Part shown: positions 50,101 through 61,075 of the stretch, in pieces
Layout of the letters: each line of letters begins with the position of its first letter
Numbering within the stretch: position 1 is the stretch's first letter
The notes under the pieces: generated by a model
Told to the model about the DNA's origin: nothing
What the model saw: the letters and a program-made list of their open reading frames with translations, nothing else
The model's database searches: none
Translations under genes and position numbers: made by a program
Source: Allodiplogaster sudhausi
Taxonomy: Eukaryota > Nematoda > Chromadorea > Rhabditida > Diplogasteridae
Assembly: GCA_945643635.1 (NCBI GenBank)
Contig: CALZFC010000005.1
Coordinates: 1,802,501 to 1,866,500 of the forward strand
DNA: 64,000 bases
Direction: 5' to 3'

Positions 50101-52964
50101 TCAGCAAGCTGCTTCTCTTCTGCTTCCTTCTCTAGAAATAAGACTGTGTGATTTCTATTTTTGTTTGATTTTTGTTGGACTTTACCTGAGATATTAAAAA
50201 GTAAATTAAGGGCGCCAATAATTGATGAATAAGTATGGTCGGTCGCACGAACCGGCTTCAGATTCTGCATTGTGAGTCACTTCGGTGGCCTTGCCTGTTC
50301 CGGGTCCCTCAGCGCCGAGAGGAGCCTCGCTAATGACTGTCTGTTCACCGATCGCGCTGTACGGCGGCGCAGTAACTAAATACATTTTATCCTATGAATT
50401 TTATCACTATTTACTATCCCAATTCTTCATATATACAATATATTTCATTATTTTCCCATTTCATTCCAATTGTCTGCCGAATTCCGAGAGTAAATGAATG
50501 TGGCGCCAAAATGACGAGATATCATTTACGATCTTCGTTTCGTGTGTCTGTATTTACTTGAAGGTTTCTGTCTATGAGAAAAGTCTGAAAACATTTTAAC
50601 GACCTCTTTTACAGTCCTTCCTTGCCTCACTACTACGGTCAAGGTGCTTGGGCGGCAAGGTCAAAAGATGCGTACTCGTGGGAGGCATTCTCAATAACTT
50701 TGTGTCTCCCTCCATGAGGTTCACAAGGCGAGAATTAGAGGGACGTTGATCATGGGAGGTAGAATGGAAACGCAGAGAGAGAGAGAGAAGATATGAGAAG
50801 CAGAGAGAGAGGAAGATGAAAGAAGACAAGAAAAGGCATGCAGATTCGTCTTTCGTCATACCCTGGCATCATCTCAGAATTAGATTCTGCAGAAATAATT
50901 TTTGAGCACCAATGCAAGAGTCATCTCCCAGAGAATGGCAATTATTTTTTCTTTCGATTTCCCATGCGCTGCAGAGCGTTGAACCATTCGCGAAAAAATA
51001 ACAACAAGATCTTGCGATTTCACATTCATATGCACAACAACTGGTTTTAGTGGAAGCTGTGGAGATCGTAAAGGCGCCAACTTCTACTCTATCATCTATG
51101 CTTGTATTGAAGGCGTGCATAAATAAGTACGTTATTTATTAAATTTTTTTTGTAATCAGGTCAAATTTAGATTTACTGAATTATCAAAAAATAACATTTA
51201 ACTGCGAACTTTGGCGGCATTTTAGCATTTTTTTTCTAATTTTAGCTGTCAGCTTAGTCTTGATGACGCCGTCTTGTGTGATGGACTGACTGAATTCGCC
51301 GAGACTCGGACAGCGGAGACAGTCGATGGTGAGACGGCCGCCCTTGTACACCACGTCGGAGATGCGGCGGAGTGGCTGGTTGCTGCAGTTGTAGGCGGCG
51401 TAGTAGTAGAGGGCGCAGTTCTGCTCCTCTCTCTCGTCGTAGAGCAGCGAGTAGCAGAAGTGGTTGCCGAAGCATCGCTCCACGCAGTCCTGTCATTCAT
51501 TTATCAATTTACTTTCATTTTTACATTAATATTAAAAATTGGCATTTTTGCAGTTAAGAAAGGCTGAATATCAGCGAAATAAATTGTATTTACTTATTTG
51601 CCATGAAATACATATTTTTATTTAAAAGAATATATCACACTCAACCTGAAGCGATGAAGCTATCTGGTCGACAAACGTGTACTCGGATCGATCCTCTGCA
51701 CTCTCATTGGCAAAGACGTGAATATCATGGCTCGGACACTCTGAAATCATTCATCTTCGTTGTAGGCCGAGAAATGCTGAACCATTCATGAAATGAAGTA
51801 ACTGCATGGAAGGATGAAGAGTATTACATATTCTTGTATTCTACTAGTCCCCGATTAATTGCTGTAGTGTTCATCCCTTGCCGTACTTTTAAACTATGCC
51901 GTTTAAATAGTCCTTTTTGGGAACCTCCTGGCGCCTCCCAAATTATGGACAATTTTCGGGAGTCTCCTCCGCTTTCCCGGCTCTTTTACACAATGCGAAC
52001 TGGCCGATATCTGTCATCGAAGGAGGGCTACTTACTCACTTCCCTTCACAATGAACGCGTCATCCACGCGCACGCCTTTTTTCTCTCGCTTCCTCTGCAT
52101 CTCTTTCTCTCTCTCTTCTCTTTCACTCTGCATCTCTCTCTCTCTCTCTTTCTGCATCTCTTTCTTCATTTCCCTAGTTGTCGCTCTCTAGGTGTTGTTC
52201 TATGCTGTTGAGTTCACTCGAGTAGGGGGTTGAGGAAGAGTAAGGGCGAGCTTGACGAGAAGGTCACCGCTCCGTTCTCTTTCGTTCTTTCGCTCTCTTT
52301 ATAGATCTCTCTCTTTCTATTTCTCAATCACTCACTACCTCTCTCTCTCTCTCTTTCTCTCTCTCTCTTTCTCCCTCTCTTCTCGAGTAGCCGTCATCTC
52401 CTTTGATTCCCATGGTCGTCGCTTGCCACTTGTGAGCGCGCCCTTTTTCATTAGGTCGAAGAAGCAGGCAGCGAAATTTTTTTTATCTAATTCAAGGGTG
52501 GCGCCGCGATTTTCAATGGCACAAGCCGATGAAGGAGAGCGAGACTGTCGAAAAATGTAGAGGCAGACATGGAAATGAACAAGGAGAAGAAGAATAAGAA
52601 TGGTGGCAATAACATCATGAGACTCGAGAGGGCGGAGAGATTGTCAGATTCTGAGTGGGAGAGTGAGAGATCAAGAGATACGTACATACAGAGCGAACTA
52701 GTAAACAGACATGAGCTAAGACAAAGTAAGTATGTATTTCATCACCTACTTCGCAAGGTAATCCCCTAACATAAGGGGCTGCGCTGAAATCACCTTGAGC
52801 GTGAAATCTCGAAAATATGTACGCATCCGGTGATGCTCAGACTGTGCAGATTTGCAGCGCCTAATAAAGGAGAGGCAATACAATAGTGAAGAAAAGCCAG
52901 TCTTAGAGAGGGAGACAGAGACAGAGAGAGAGAGAAAGAGAAAGAGAGAGTAAGAGATAGAGAG

Positions 52965-53002
<38 letters not shown>

Positions 53003-53791
53003 AGAGAGAGAGAGAGAGTAAGAGAGAGAGAGATAGTAGGAGAAAGAAAGAGAAAAGGAGAGAAAGACATAAATAGAAAAGGAAAGACAATATAAGAGAG
53101 CGGGAGAACTGCTCCCTTCCGCGTGTTCTCCTAATGGGCTTCTTTGGTGTGTTCGGTGACCCCATCCGTCTTGAAGGGCAATGACTTCCTGGGTCTTTTA
53201 GTCTTTTACAGCCATCCTACCAGTGGCAAGAGGAGCAATTCCAAGCGAGATCTCTCCAACTGTCTACTTTCTGGCTGCGCATTCCGCTCGTGTGCAGATT
53301 ACTGCTTCCAGCTCGAAGTCATAAGAAAACAAGGGGCGTTCGCTAATTTGTTCAATACACCGAGAAGGAGCCGTTCAAATCGATAGTTGCCGAATGTCTA
53401 ATTCGGTGCGACGGATCGTGCTCCTTTTTTTCAAAGACGAACACCATCGTGTTCACCTCACACCGGCAGGATTACAACAGAAAAAAACGAACAGTCCCAT
53501 TTGATGCCTTTGTCGACCTCGCTGATCTCCTTTTGTGGCCAATTTATGTCCAAATATCGCCCTTGTAACTATCCATTAAAGCAGATGCAGCTCCTTCGGG
53601 CAGCGAGAGGTCCAGCGAAATAGGGGGTCATCGAGGAGTATTTCTTCTTCCTCCTACCCTCTCTATCTCTCTCTCTCTCTCCTCTCTCTTTCCACTCGCT
53701 CTATCTAATAACTCCACACCATTTTTGCGCTCTTTCTTACAAATGTCTAACTTACTACAAGACATCTCGCCCCGTACAACCTGTTTTCTCA

Positions 53792-53841
<50 letters not shown>

Positions 53842-55493
53842 AGACAGAGAGGGAGAGGGAGAGAGAGAGAGGGAAGAGAGTGACAAATGTCTCACCTCTT
53901 CTGCACAATGGTAGCTAAGCATGGGCACAACAAAATATACACATATTGTTCATGGTGTGCATTTTGTTGGTCATACAAGCCTGTGAATGCAGATGTTTTT
54001 GTACGCGATAACACGCGCGTCCTCGAGAAATTAGGAGACAGGAAGAGAGAAAGAGATAAAGAAAGAGAGAGAGAAAGAAGGGGGCAGAAAAATGGCTGGC
54101 CATGATGCGCGCCTGTAAATAGCAATTTCTTGCTTCTTTTCAGACAGAGCCTAGCATCTTGAGAAAGTAAGAGAGACGAGAAATAAGAGCGCCAAAAAAA
54201 TTAGTCTTTAAAAAATAGGGCACAGAGGTGAGAGAGTGAGAGCGAGGACGAGAGAAAGAGAGGAAGATAGGGAAAATAAGAGGGCATTCTTGAATATGAG
54301 GTCGAGGATCGAGAAAATCGAGAGGAAGCCAAGGCGAGCAAGAGAGGGCTGCTTGCAGTGGACGAGCATTTCCCGTGTAAGAAAGACAGTAGAAAAGAGG
54401 CAAGCAGAGAGAGAATGAATTTAAATAATTTAAGAAGGATAGTGGATATTATATGTAAAAAAAATTAAAAAGACTGGCGAACAAAGCGACGACGTCAAAT
54501 CGCATGTCAATCAGGGCATTTTTTCACTCTTTTGATTCCTGCTCGCCCTCTCCCGATCTCACCTCAGTCTCTCTCTCTCTCTCTTTCCTCTCTTCTCTCT
54601 CTCTTTCTCTCTCTTTCTTCTCTCTCGCTGTCTTTGTCGCTCTTGACTGCCAGCAAATGCAGGGATTCCACGACAAGTCGATCACTCAATCACCACCATT
54701 CTCTCTCCTTTTTCATCTCTGAAATTGCCAACCGTTGAGTGGCATCAATCATGTGGTCTTCCTGTGTGGCATTTGATTCTTTTTTTTGTTGGAAAAAGCT
54801 AGATCTCCGAACATTCAGGAAGAACCAGATTTTGGCGACTACCCATTCGAGAAACTATTGTTTATAAAACAAAAATGTCATCAATCGAAATTGCATAATA
54901 TCTTTTTTTTATCAGTAAATGGACACCCAACAAAGATGGATCAAGACTAGTAGTTGATCTACTTGAGGAAAGAGGGAATGGATGTGAGGTGACAAGATGT
55001 ACATATATGTACTTCATTGTAGTGCGGAGTACTTGCAGAGGAACCAGAGAGGAGTCTCGCTTCAGTTCATTTGTTTGGTACATCAAGGAATACACAGGTA
55101 TTTGTGGCTTTTGCTGCTCTTCAAGAACGAGGGAGAGAGAAAGAGAAATATAGAGGCAGGGAGAAAGAGGGGAGAGTGAGAGAGAGAGAAAGAGAAGGAG
55201 AGAGAGAGCAAAAGATCTCAAGTGTACTCGACTTGTTGGCAGTGATCAACCGTACTTGTTACTTTTGATTATTTCGATTGTTTGTCGTGCGCTTTTCAAG
55301 GATTCAAAAGCACAACGAAATTTTTTTGATAAATACTAGAGTCGAAAGTTGCAGGGCATTTTATGCTTCCCAGAGTGGCTAAAGTTGTTAAAGTGTTGTT
55401 GTAGTCTTCAACTTCATATTCACAACTTCGCTTCACTCATCAAGGAGCACTTGTCAAAAGTTGAGATCGCCCTGGTCCGGAAGAGAGGAAGCC

Positions 55494-55589
<96 letters not shown>

Positions 55590-56361
55590 GGCCAGGAAGG
55601 GTCCGGATGCGATCCCGTTCAGGGTGAGAGTCCGATTGGGACAACAACACAAGAGAACAGCTCAAGTGTGTACAGGAAGGAGCCGGGCCGTTCCGTCTCC
55701 TGACTTCCCACTTCCGACAATGGCAGTTTGTAAATCATGCATTTTGCTTGTTTAGCTCCCTCTTTGGTTTTTTTTCTCTTTTCTCTCTCCTTCTCATTCA
55801 CTTAGCAAGTCTCTCTCACAAATTCAATCTTGAACTTGTTAGCTTCCAATCTCGAAGAAGAGATCAAATGACAAGTCTTTTAACACCACAGAACGTCACC
55901 ATTCTTGCACACTTCCCTTGCCCACTTGGCTAACATTATGATTCGCGCCATTTCGCGGAGACATTGAGAGAGAGTAACACGGCATGTTAGCTGCGCTCTC
56001 ACAATGCGATGCTCATGCTTTCTTCGGCCAATCAATCTCTCTTTCTCTTTCTCTCTCCCTCTTTCTCTCTCCCCCTTTTTCTCTCCCTCTTTCTCTCTCC
56101 CCTTTCTCTCTCCCCCTTTCTCTCTCCCTCTTTCTCTCCCTCTTTGTCTCATCTTCTCGATCTCCCTCTCTCTCTCCTGCCTCGCTTTCTCTGTTTCACC
56201 TCCACGCACTTGAACTTTCTCCCTCAATCGTCGCTTTCGTCTTTTGACGCCTGCTTGATGATCAGGGAACCTCTCAGTTCGGTTCCCTGCCAGCCAGGGA
56301 GAGAGAGAGAGGGAGAGAGTGAGAGAGAGAGAGAAAGGAGGAGAGAGTGGCCGTATCAGAT

Positions 56362-56403
<42 letters not shown>

Positions 56404-56432
56404 GGAGAGAGTGGCCGTATCAGATAAATAGA

Positions 56433-56472
<40 letters not shown>

Positions 56473-58927
56473 AGGAGGGAGAGAGCCGGTTACTTGGCTA
56501 GTGACCCGGCTATGAATATGCCATGTTTGAGACGAAATGAGAAATCGAGAGGATGAGACAATTGAATGCATATAACCAAGCTCTTTCAAATTTTAGCAAG
56601 TGATAAACAAATCTCTCTCTCGCTCTCTCTTTCTCTCGTTCTCTCGAAATCCCGCAATCTTGATATGTCTCGTTCACACTTTTTTATCTCTCGCTCATTG
56701 ACTATTTGACATTCAATGATCATTCGATGTCTCTCTCTCCCTCTCTCTCGTTCTCTTCCTAAGTCTCTATCTTATCTTCCTATTTACTATGTTTCTCTCT
56801 CTCTTTCTTTCCTTATCTCTGCTTCTCAATACGGGAGAGGGTCATCGGCCAAAAAAGGTACAGGCGGATGCGCAATGGGCGCTCTGCTGGAAAAGAAGTT
56901 GATTGAGCATGGCGGCGAGATTGAGAGAGGGAAGAAAGAGACAAACTGAGAGAGAGAGAGAGATGGAGTGAGAAGGCGAAAGAGAGACAGAGAAAGAGAG
57001 GGAGAGAGCGAGAGCGAGAGAGACGGGTTAGAGAGATAAGAAGGAGAAAAAGAACGGGACAAAGACCGAGAAACGTTTTGTTTTTTATTTATCTATGTAT
57101 TTCCTTGCCTTTTTGTGCGATCAAACGATACGCTTGATCGGCAGCGACTCTGATGATTTTGGCAGACGAGAGTACAAGCCAGATCGGGAACGGAAATGAG
57201 AGAGCGAGAGAGAAACAGAGAGAAAGAGAGAGAGAGAGAGATCGAGAGATAGAGATAGACTGAGAGAGATAGAGAGCGAGAGGCTGAGAGGGAGAGGGAG
57301 GGATAGAATGGTATAATAAAATAATGTGTGTTTTGTTACAAGAACCGTTCGATGTAGATTGCCTATGCTGCTGTTTGCATTCCAACCTTCTTGGCCTAAC
57401 CGTTCACTTGCACCGCCCAATGCTGTTGCCGAAAAGAGCACTCTCATTTTTTAGTTGCAAAAAAAGTAAGAGAGAAAAAGATTGTTTGTGACGAAATTGA
57501 CAGAATGCAAAGGATAAGTCACAGTTCTACGGCGAACGGTGGCGCTTCTGGTGGATGAATGACTCACACTTCAACCGTGAGACATCGATGACGTGTTGTC
57601 GTTAAGTGAGAGAGAGGAGAGAGAGAGAGAGAGAGAGAGGGAGGAAAGTGATCAGCAAGACAAGGAGAGAATGAGAGGGAGAGAAAGAAAAAGAAATGAA
57701 CAGAGCATGATCAGGAGCGCCTGCAAGGAGAAAATTGGCATGGGACAAGAAACGAACGACTGCGATGGAGTCTCAAGAATGCCGTCGAGAGTGGCGAGGA
57801 AAGGAACCGTGTTGGAGGAAAAGAAAACAAGGCAGTGGAAGTGAGAGAGAGGGAGAGGAAACGAATGAGAGAAAGAGAGAGAGAAAAAGACAGGAAAAGG
57901 CAGAGAGAGGGTGAGAGAGAGAGTAGAAAGACTCGGTATGCGCAATCGTTCGGTAAGAAAGTCCTGGAAGACTGGGGAGCTGATAGATTTTGCAAGCGGC
58001 AACAAGACAAGGAAGGAGACGTGCAGAAGAAGAAGAAGACAAGGTGGTCTTACACTGGAGTGATGAAGGGATGGCACTTCCAGGACATGGCAAGGGGGGG
58101 GCGGTCAAGGTTAGTTACCGGTATGTCTTTCCATGATTTCCATGAGCTCCTTTGGCGAATGCACCTTGACAGTGACCGCTTAAAAAGGAGCAGCCGATTT
58201 ACGGGTGACGATGCATATAAAAACGTGGACAGTTTGATTATTAATGATGTCATCGGACAAATAGAGAGAGAGTGGGAGAATGAGAGAGAGTAATAGGCGC
58301 AGAGAGAGAGAAAGTGGGTGAAAGATGAGAACAAAAAAGAAGAGAACAATGGGGTGCATCATAGTACATTTGCATAAGTTCAGAGCAGAGAATAATAAGT
58401 GGACCGAGAGTGGCGGAACTACTTCTGCGAGCAGTCTTAGAACCACGTAGACTACTGCGAAACCTTTTCTTTCTCGATTCTATGTACATAGATTTCCATG
58501 AAAACGCACAACTCTTATTTTAAAAAAAGTGGGATGCAGAATTTGAACTGAAAGCGTAAGCAATATTGTCTCGGTTGAACGCTTCCTATTCGCAACCTTT
58601 TTCAGTTCTCGCGCTTAGTTCAAGGGGTCAGCAAAGGGAGTCGAGGAATTACAGCGCGTCAGTCACGGGGGCGCTGACACTCGAGCAGATCATTCACGAA
58701 AGTTGTTCAAGCCCGCACTTTCGAAAGGTCATACATATGCTGCATATATTTTGGAAAAGCATAATAAAATTTGTTTCATATTTTGTTAATAGTAATTTAG
58801 TATTAACTAAAATAGAATAAAATGGCACACCGATGGTTCGAGGGAGGCGAGCGTCGAAGGCAGGCGCCGTCGCCGCCGAGTTCAGCAGCAGCGGCAAGAG
58901 CAGCAACAGCATGGCCGGCCGGCCCAT
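34717..58927 (-). CDS. Giant secreted apple/PAN-domain protein with mucin-like and LEA-like repeats, 28 exons
   Basis: Minus-strand exons, 5' to 3': 58927-58831 (signal peptide), 51740-51646, 51489-51291, 50375-50253, 50131-50024, 49902-49834, 49740-47222, 47105-47031, 46589-46542, 46441-46391, 46107-45977, 45857-45760, 45648-45587, 45357-45304, 44846-44768, 44651-44479, 44354-38356, 38231-38133, 38017-37939, 37739-37485, 37022-36978, 36742-36470, 35973-35875, 35732-35602, 35479-35396, 35262-35184, 35128-34980, 34836-34717 (TAG). Lengths sum to 3,798 codons if one base missing at 49119-49122 is restored. Every downstream junction keeps phase. Order: signal peptide, apple 1, acidic Thr/Pro/Ala/Glu mucin-like exon, apple 2, apple 3, a 5,999-nt exon (mucin-like part then 62-residue repeats), apple 4, 5, 6. 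Each apple-like unit ends in a C-x-x-C pair (LRC, AQC, FRC, LEC, IRC, VVC). There is no C-terminal membrane segment, so it is probably secreted. Apple/PAN domains bind proteins or sugars, and the Thr-rich parts should be heavily O-glycosylated. The role is unknown: matrix, surface coat or cuticle are guesses. The first exon is joined across a 7.1-kb intron on phase and signal-peptide evidence only. Confidence 0.75.
35184..35732 (-). other. Apple/PAN-like domain 5
   Basis: Three exons: [20 protein letters not shown] with DCARKCFET, then [23 protein letters not shown], then VCVSNNDY and terminal ISCIRC. Intron 35263-35395 contains a long CT tract directly next to the splice sites. Confidence 0.8.
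35285..35395. repeat. (CT)n tract in an intron of the giant gene
   Basis: CT-rich tract of over 100 bases that fills the intron between apple-5 exons, starting right at the donor side. Confidence 0.9.
36470..36742 (-). other. Apple/PAN-like domain 4
   Basis: A single exon encodes the whole domain: [49 protein letters not shown] and terminal VVSIQCLEC. This is the only apple domain here not split by an intron. Confidence 0.8.
38018..38132 (-). other. GC-AG intron in the giant gene
   Basis: The exon ends GACGAG and the intron begins GCAAGA, which matches the AG/GCAAG consensus of GC donors. The next exon starts after TTACAG at 38017 in the same phase (ADE/GLKSLG). No GT donor keeps the frame. 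Confidence 0.7.
38850..41080 (-). repeat. 186-bp coding repeat (62-residue Ala/Glu/Gly/Lys repeat, 11 units)
   Basis: Each unit consists of two related halves, [20 protein letters not shown] with [10 protein letters not shown], and [20 protein letters not shown] with [12 protein letters not shown]. Spacing of identical landmarks is 186 bp (for example 39301 and 39487). There are eleven GSIKE-containing halves. The composition and charge pattern predict long amphipathic helix, like LEA group 3 or apolipoprotein-type proteins (inference). Confidence 0.85.
41890..42715 (-). repeat. 48-bp coding minisatellite (16-residue [14 protein letters not shown] repeat)
   Basis: About sixteen near-identical units of [17 protein letters not shown] with few substitutions (A/S, E/A, T/I). 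The period is a multiple of three, so other frames also stay open, giving a false [20 protein letters not shown] frame on the same strand. Confidence 0.85.
44479..44846 (-). other. Apple/PAN-like domain 3
   Basis: Two exons: [20 protein letters not shown] then [20 protein letters not shown], continuing to the terminal LLKCFRC. The upstream intron ends inside a perfect 16-bp inverted repeat. Confidence 0.75.
44848..44888. repeat. Perfect 16-bp inverted repeat at a 3' splice site
   Basis: Left arm taaatcgatacggttt (44848-44863), 9-base spacer, right arm aaaccgtatcgattta (44873-44888). On the minus strand the hairpin forms the last bases of the intron upstream of apple-3 and abuts the acceptor AG. 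Confidence 0.9.
45587..46107 (-). other. Apple/PAN-like domain 2
   Basis: Three exons: [20 protein letters not shown] with [14 protein letters not shown], then [20 protein letters not shown], then [15 protein letters not shown]. The Cys spacing C-x3-C-x4-C and aromatic-rich strand after it are typical of apple domains. Confidence 0.75.
46213..46275. repeat. 29-bp tandem duplication plus (ATGT)n tail
   Basis: The unit starting ttttgcagcaaaacgtgt is repeated once at 29-base spacing and runs into a tgtatgta-type tetranucleotide repeat, in an intron of the giant gene. Confidence 0.8.
48980..49540 (-). repeat. 141-bp (47-residue) coding tandem repeat in mucin-like exon A
   Basis: Units of the type [20 protein letters not shown] followed by [20 protein letters not shown] recur with a 141-bp period (for example 49181 to 49322). 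Copies are very similar, indicating recent amplification or homogenisation. Confidence 0.8.
49119..49122 (-). other. Single-base frame break in a G run
   Basis: The + strand has four G here (cctcggggtgg), whereas the equivalent position in the sister repeat copies at 49259-49263 and 49400-49404 has five G. The missing base shifts the minus-strand frame. All exons on both sides need the five-G version to stay in phase. Confidence 0.8.
50867..51070 (-). pseudogene. Decayed or orphan apple-like exon inside intron 3 of the giant gene
   Basis: A minus-strand open stretch reads [20 protein letters not shown], then [20 protein letters not shown], with Cys and aromatic spacing like an apple domain, and ends at a stop after LFLQNLILR. 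It lies between exons 51291 and 50375 but is not needed for phase. It may be a dead apple exon, an alternative exon, or an independent small gene. Confidence 0.35.
51291..51740 (-). other. Apple/PAN-like domain 1
   Basis: Two exons: [20 protein letters not shown] then [20 protein letters not shown], with further Cys and the terminal IDCLRC. The donor is placed at A/GTCAGT (51291). An alternative longer exon end would add about 30 residues. Confidence 0.7.
53205..53580 (+). other. Unassigned Cys-rich open stretches, possibly apple-like relic
   Basis: Two + strand segments in different frames: [20 protein letters not shown] (from about 53250) and [20 protein letters not shown] followed by FTSHRQDY (from about 53395). 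The Cys clusters and aromatic residues recall apple/PAN domains, but no clean splice joins them and the orientation is opposite to the host intron. It may be a relic of a duplicated exon. Confidence 0.2.
53795..53875. repeat. (GA)n microsatellite
   Basis: A long nearly pure GA run followed by interrupted GGGAGA units. Confidence 0.9.
55490..55590. repeat. (GA)n microsatellite with periodic AAAGAG interruptions
   Basis: About 100 bases of polypurine, one of the longest in the window. Confidence 0.9.
56337..56428. repeat. 64-bp tandem duplication with unique core inside GA tract
   Basis: The unit carrying 'gtggccgtatcagataaa' occurs twice (near 56347 and 56411), each time preceded by aaaggaggagaga and followed by GA repeats. 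The second copy differs by c to t after the core. Confidence 0.85.
58831..58927 (-). other. Probable signal-peptide exon of the giant apple-domain gene
   Basis: Minus-strand ATG at 58927 starts [20 protein letters not shown], a textbook signal peptide, and runs 32 codons to a donor ATCG/GTGTGC leaving one base. The next exon (51740) begins with two bases completing a Glu codon before the first apple Cys. No other exon with matching phase and coding character is seen between. It could instead belong to another gene. Confidence 0.5.
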
Positions 58928-60965
58928 CCGAGGAGTTGCTCTCCGGAGTTGGCGAGTCGGAGTCGAAGGCGTCGGCTATGGACTCTGGCCCGAATTCGAT
59001 CGGCCTTCTTCCTTGGGCTGCAAGTGGAGCTTCTGCCTGCAGCTCTCTCTCGTAGATTAAAGGCTGTCGCCTCTACAAAATTGAGCGACTTAGCAAATTA
59101 CTTTAAAAAAAGATTTATCGCACCTGAATACATTATAGATATTAGCAATGCCACGATCACAAATTATTAGAACCAAGGACAAGATCTTGCGGTCAACATA
59201 AATCGCGGAATAGTACGGTTCTGGAATTAATGAACGAAACCGGAATTAGCCTCTGGCGAGAAGGCCATGCATGACGGGCTAATAATTATGATACTCTACA
59301 AGGAGAGCTACTGCTGCCAGTGGCGCGGAAGGGAGGAGCAGGTGAGAGGCAAGGAGGGAAACGGGAATTCGTCGAGTCTCTCGGAAAGGATTGCGAGAGA
59401 GATGGAGAGAGAGAGCAATACAGACAGAGAGAGAGAGAAAAGAGAGAGAAGAAGAGAAGAAGAGAATGAACGGCTGCCAATGATACGGTGAGTGCTGGCG
59501 AGTCGAGAAAGCCGGCACAAGCAACTGTACCTTGTGTGCCTTATCACATCGTATACAATTCTGGGTGTTATGGCGAGGGGAAGTAGGCAGTAGTTGTAGC
59601 TGCAGTGGCTCGAGACAGATCGAGAAGAACAAAGCAGAGAAGCCTGTCAGTCTCCGTTCGACTGTGCGAGTGAAAAGATCAAGTTGAGTAAAGTGATAGG
59701 GGTATGACTTGTTACAAAGTGGGCGGAGCTTACCCGTCCAAGGAGGGTCCTCTGTGGGTAGAAGTAGGGCCCGGCTGCCAGGTGTGCTCTCCGCATGGCG
59801 GCTCTACCGGGTCGGGCCCAATCAGCCCGGCTCCGCCTACTCTCACCCAATCGCGCAAGCACCATGCACACGTATTGCGCTGGCCATCTCTTGGTTTCGC
59901 TCTCTCTCTCTTTCTCTCTCTTTCTCTCTTTCCCTCTCTCGCCCTCTCTCTCTCTCGCCCTCTCTCTTTCTCTCTCTCTCTCCCGTCTCCCGCCTTCCTT
60001 CCACCTCCTAAGGGTCATGCATGTGCAGCAGCAGCCGCTGTCGTTTTCCACTTCCCCTCTCACTTTCACCTAATCTTTCAAGCCCTCTTCACCTCTCTCT
60101 CTTTTCCTCTCTCTCTCTCTCTCTCTTTGCATAAAATATTCGAGCATGACCCACTGACAAGGGTTACGCGCAATAAGAAGACGGTGCTCAGGGGTGCCCC
60201 TCGGGGGGGGGGGGAGGAGCTGCACGCGTAGATGGCCCTCTTGTGTGTGTTGCGTAACAAAAGTGTGCGCACACTGCGGGTGACGAAAAGAACGAACGCC
60301 TCGAGATTGCTCTGGAAATGCGAAGAAGGAATTCGAGAGGTCAAACAACAATTCGTGCTCCTGAGAAATAGGAAGTTATCATCACTGAAAAGAATCCTCC
60401 TTCTGCTCTCTCTCTCTCTCTCTTAGCAATGACAAGATTATTTTACTGTCTTTTCCCAACATTCCCTCTATATTCACTTCAGGAATTGCACCAAGCAAAA
60501 CAGCGATAGTAGCCGCTGGAGTGTCTCGGCACGGCGACCAGTTGTCTGCCTGATCAGCCATGTGCGCGGCTGCTCGAGCCAGTGGTTAGAGAGAGGGTCA
60601 GGGAGTGTGTGAGATTGAGAGAGAGCTAGAGAGATAATATGAGACAGAGAAAGATAGATACAGAAAGGGAAATTTTAGAGATTGAGAGAGAATTCACCTA
60701 AAATTACGAAGAAAGAAGAGCATGACGAAGTTGAATGGCGACGAAATGAGCGAAAAGTAGGACAAATAAAGATAGAGCGAAAATAGAAAAAAATACAATG
60801 GGAGAGAAAAGACAGAGAGGCAAAGTTGAAGAGTGACTGGCACCGAATTCCCTGTTACAAATGTTGATCAGCCAGGACGGGCAGCTTCCCCCGCAGCATT
60901 CAATGGCTCCGACGGCATGCTTGACACTTGATGACCCATGCAAGGAGCAGGGGAGCGAGAGGGAA

Positions 60966-60969
<4 letters not shown>

Positions 60970-61009
<40 letters not shown>

Positions 61010-61075
61010 GGAGAGAGGGAGAAAGGGAAGGGGGAGAGAGAGAAAGAAAGAGAGGGAAAGAGAGAGCGAGAGAGC
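60970..61075. repeat. (GA)n polypurine tract
   Basis: About 100 bases of GA-rich polypurine with AAAG and GGG interruptions. Confidence 0.9.

Larger units (their letters stand above)
51741..58830. other. 7.1-kb putative first intron of the giant gene, GA/CT-rich
   Basis: Contains many polypurine/polypyrimidine tracts on either strand (for example 52085-52160, 52320-52390, 52915-53040, 53660-53700, 53795-53875, 55490-55590, 56040-56130, 56300-56475, 57200-57300, 57605-57640, 57840-57930). The long frames in these are repeat artefacts. One Cys-containing stretch at 53205-53580 (+) is listed separately. Otherwise no exon is recognised. Confidence 0.5.

Noticed and set aside
58822..59055. Two overlapping + strand frames at 58822 and 58833
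   Set aside because: They overlap the minus-strand signal peptide exon and show no domain. The minus-strand reading has a clear signal peptide and donor. Some doubt remains because the 7-kb splice is unproven.
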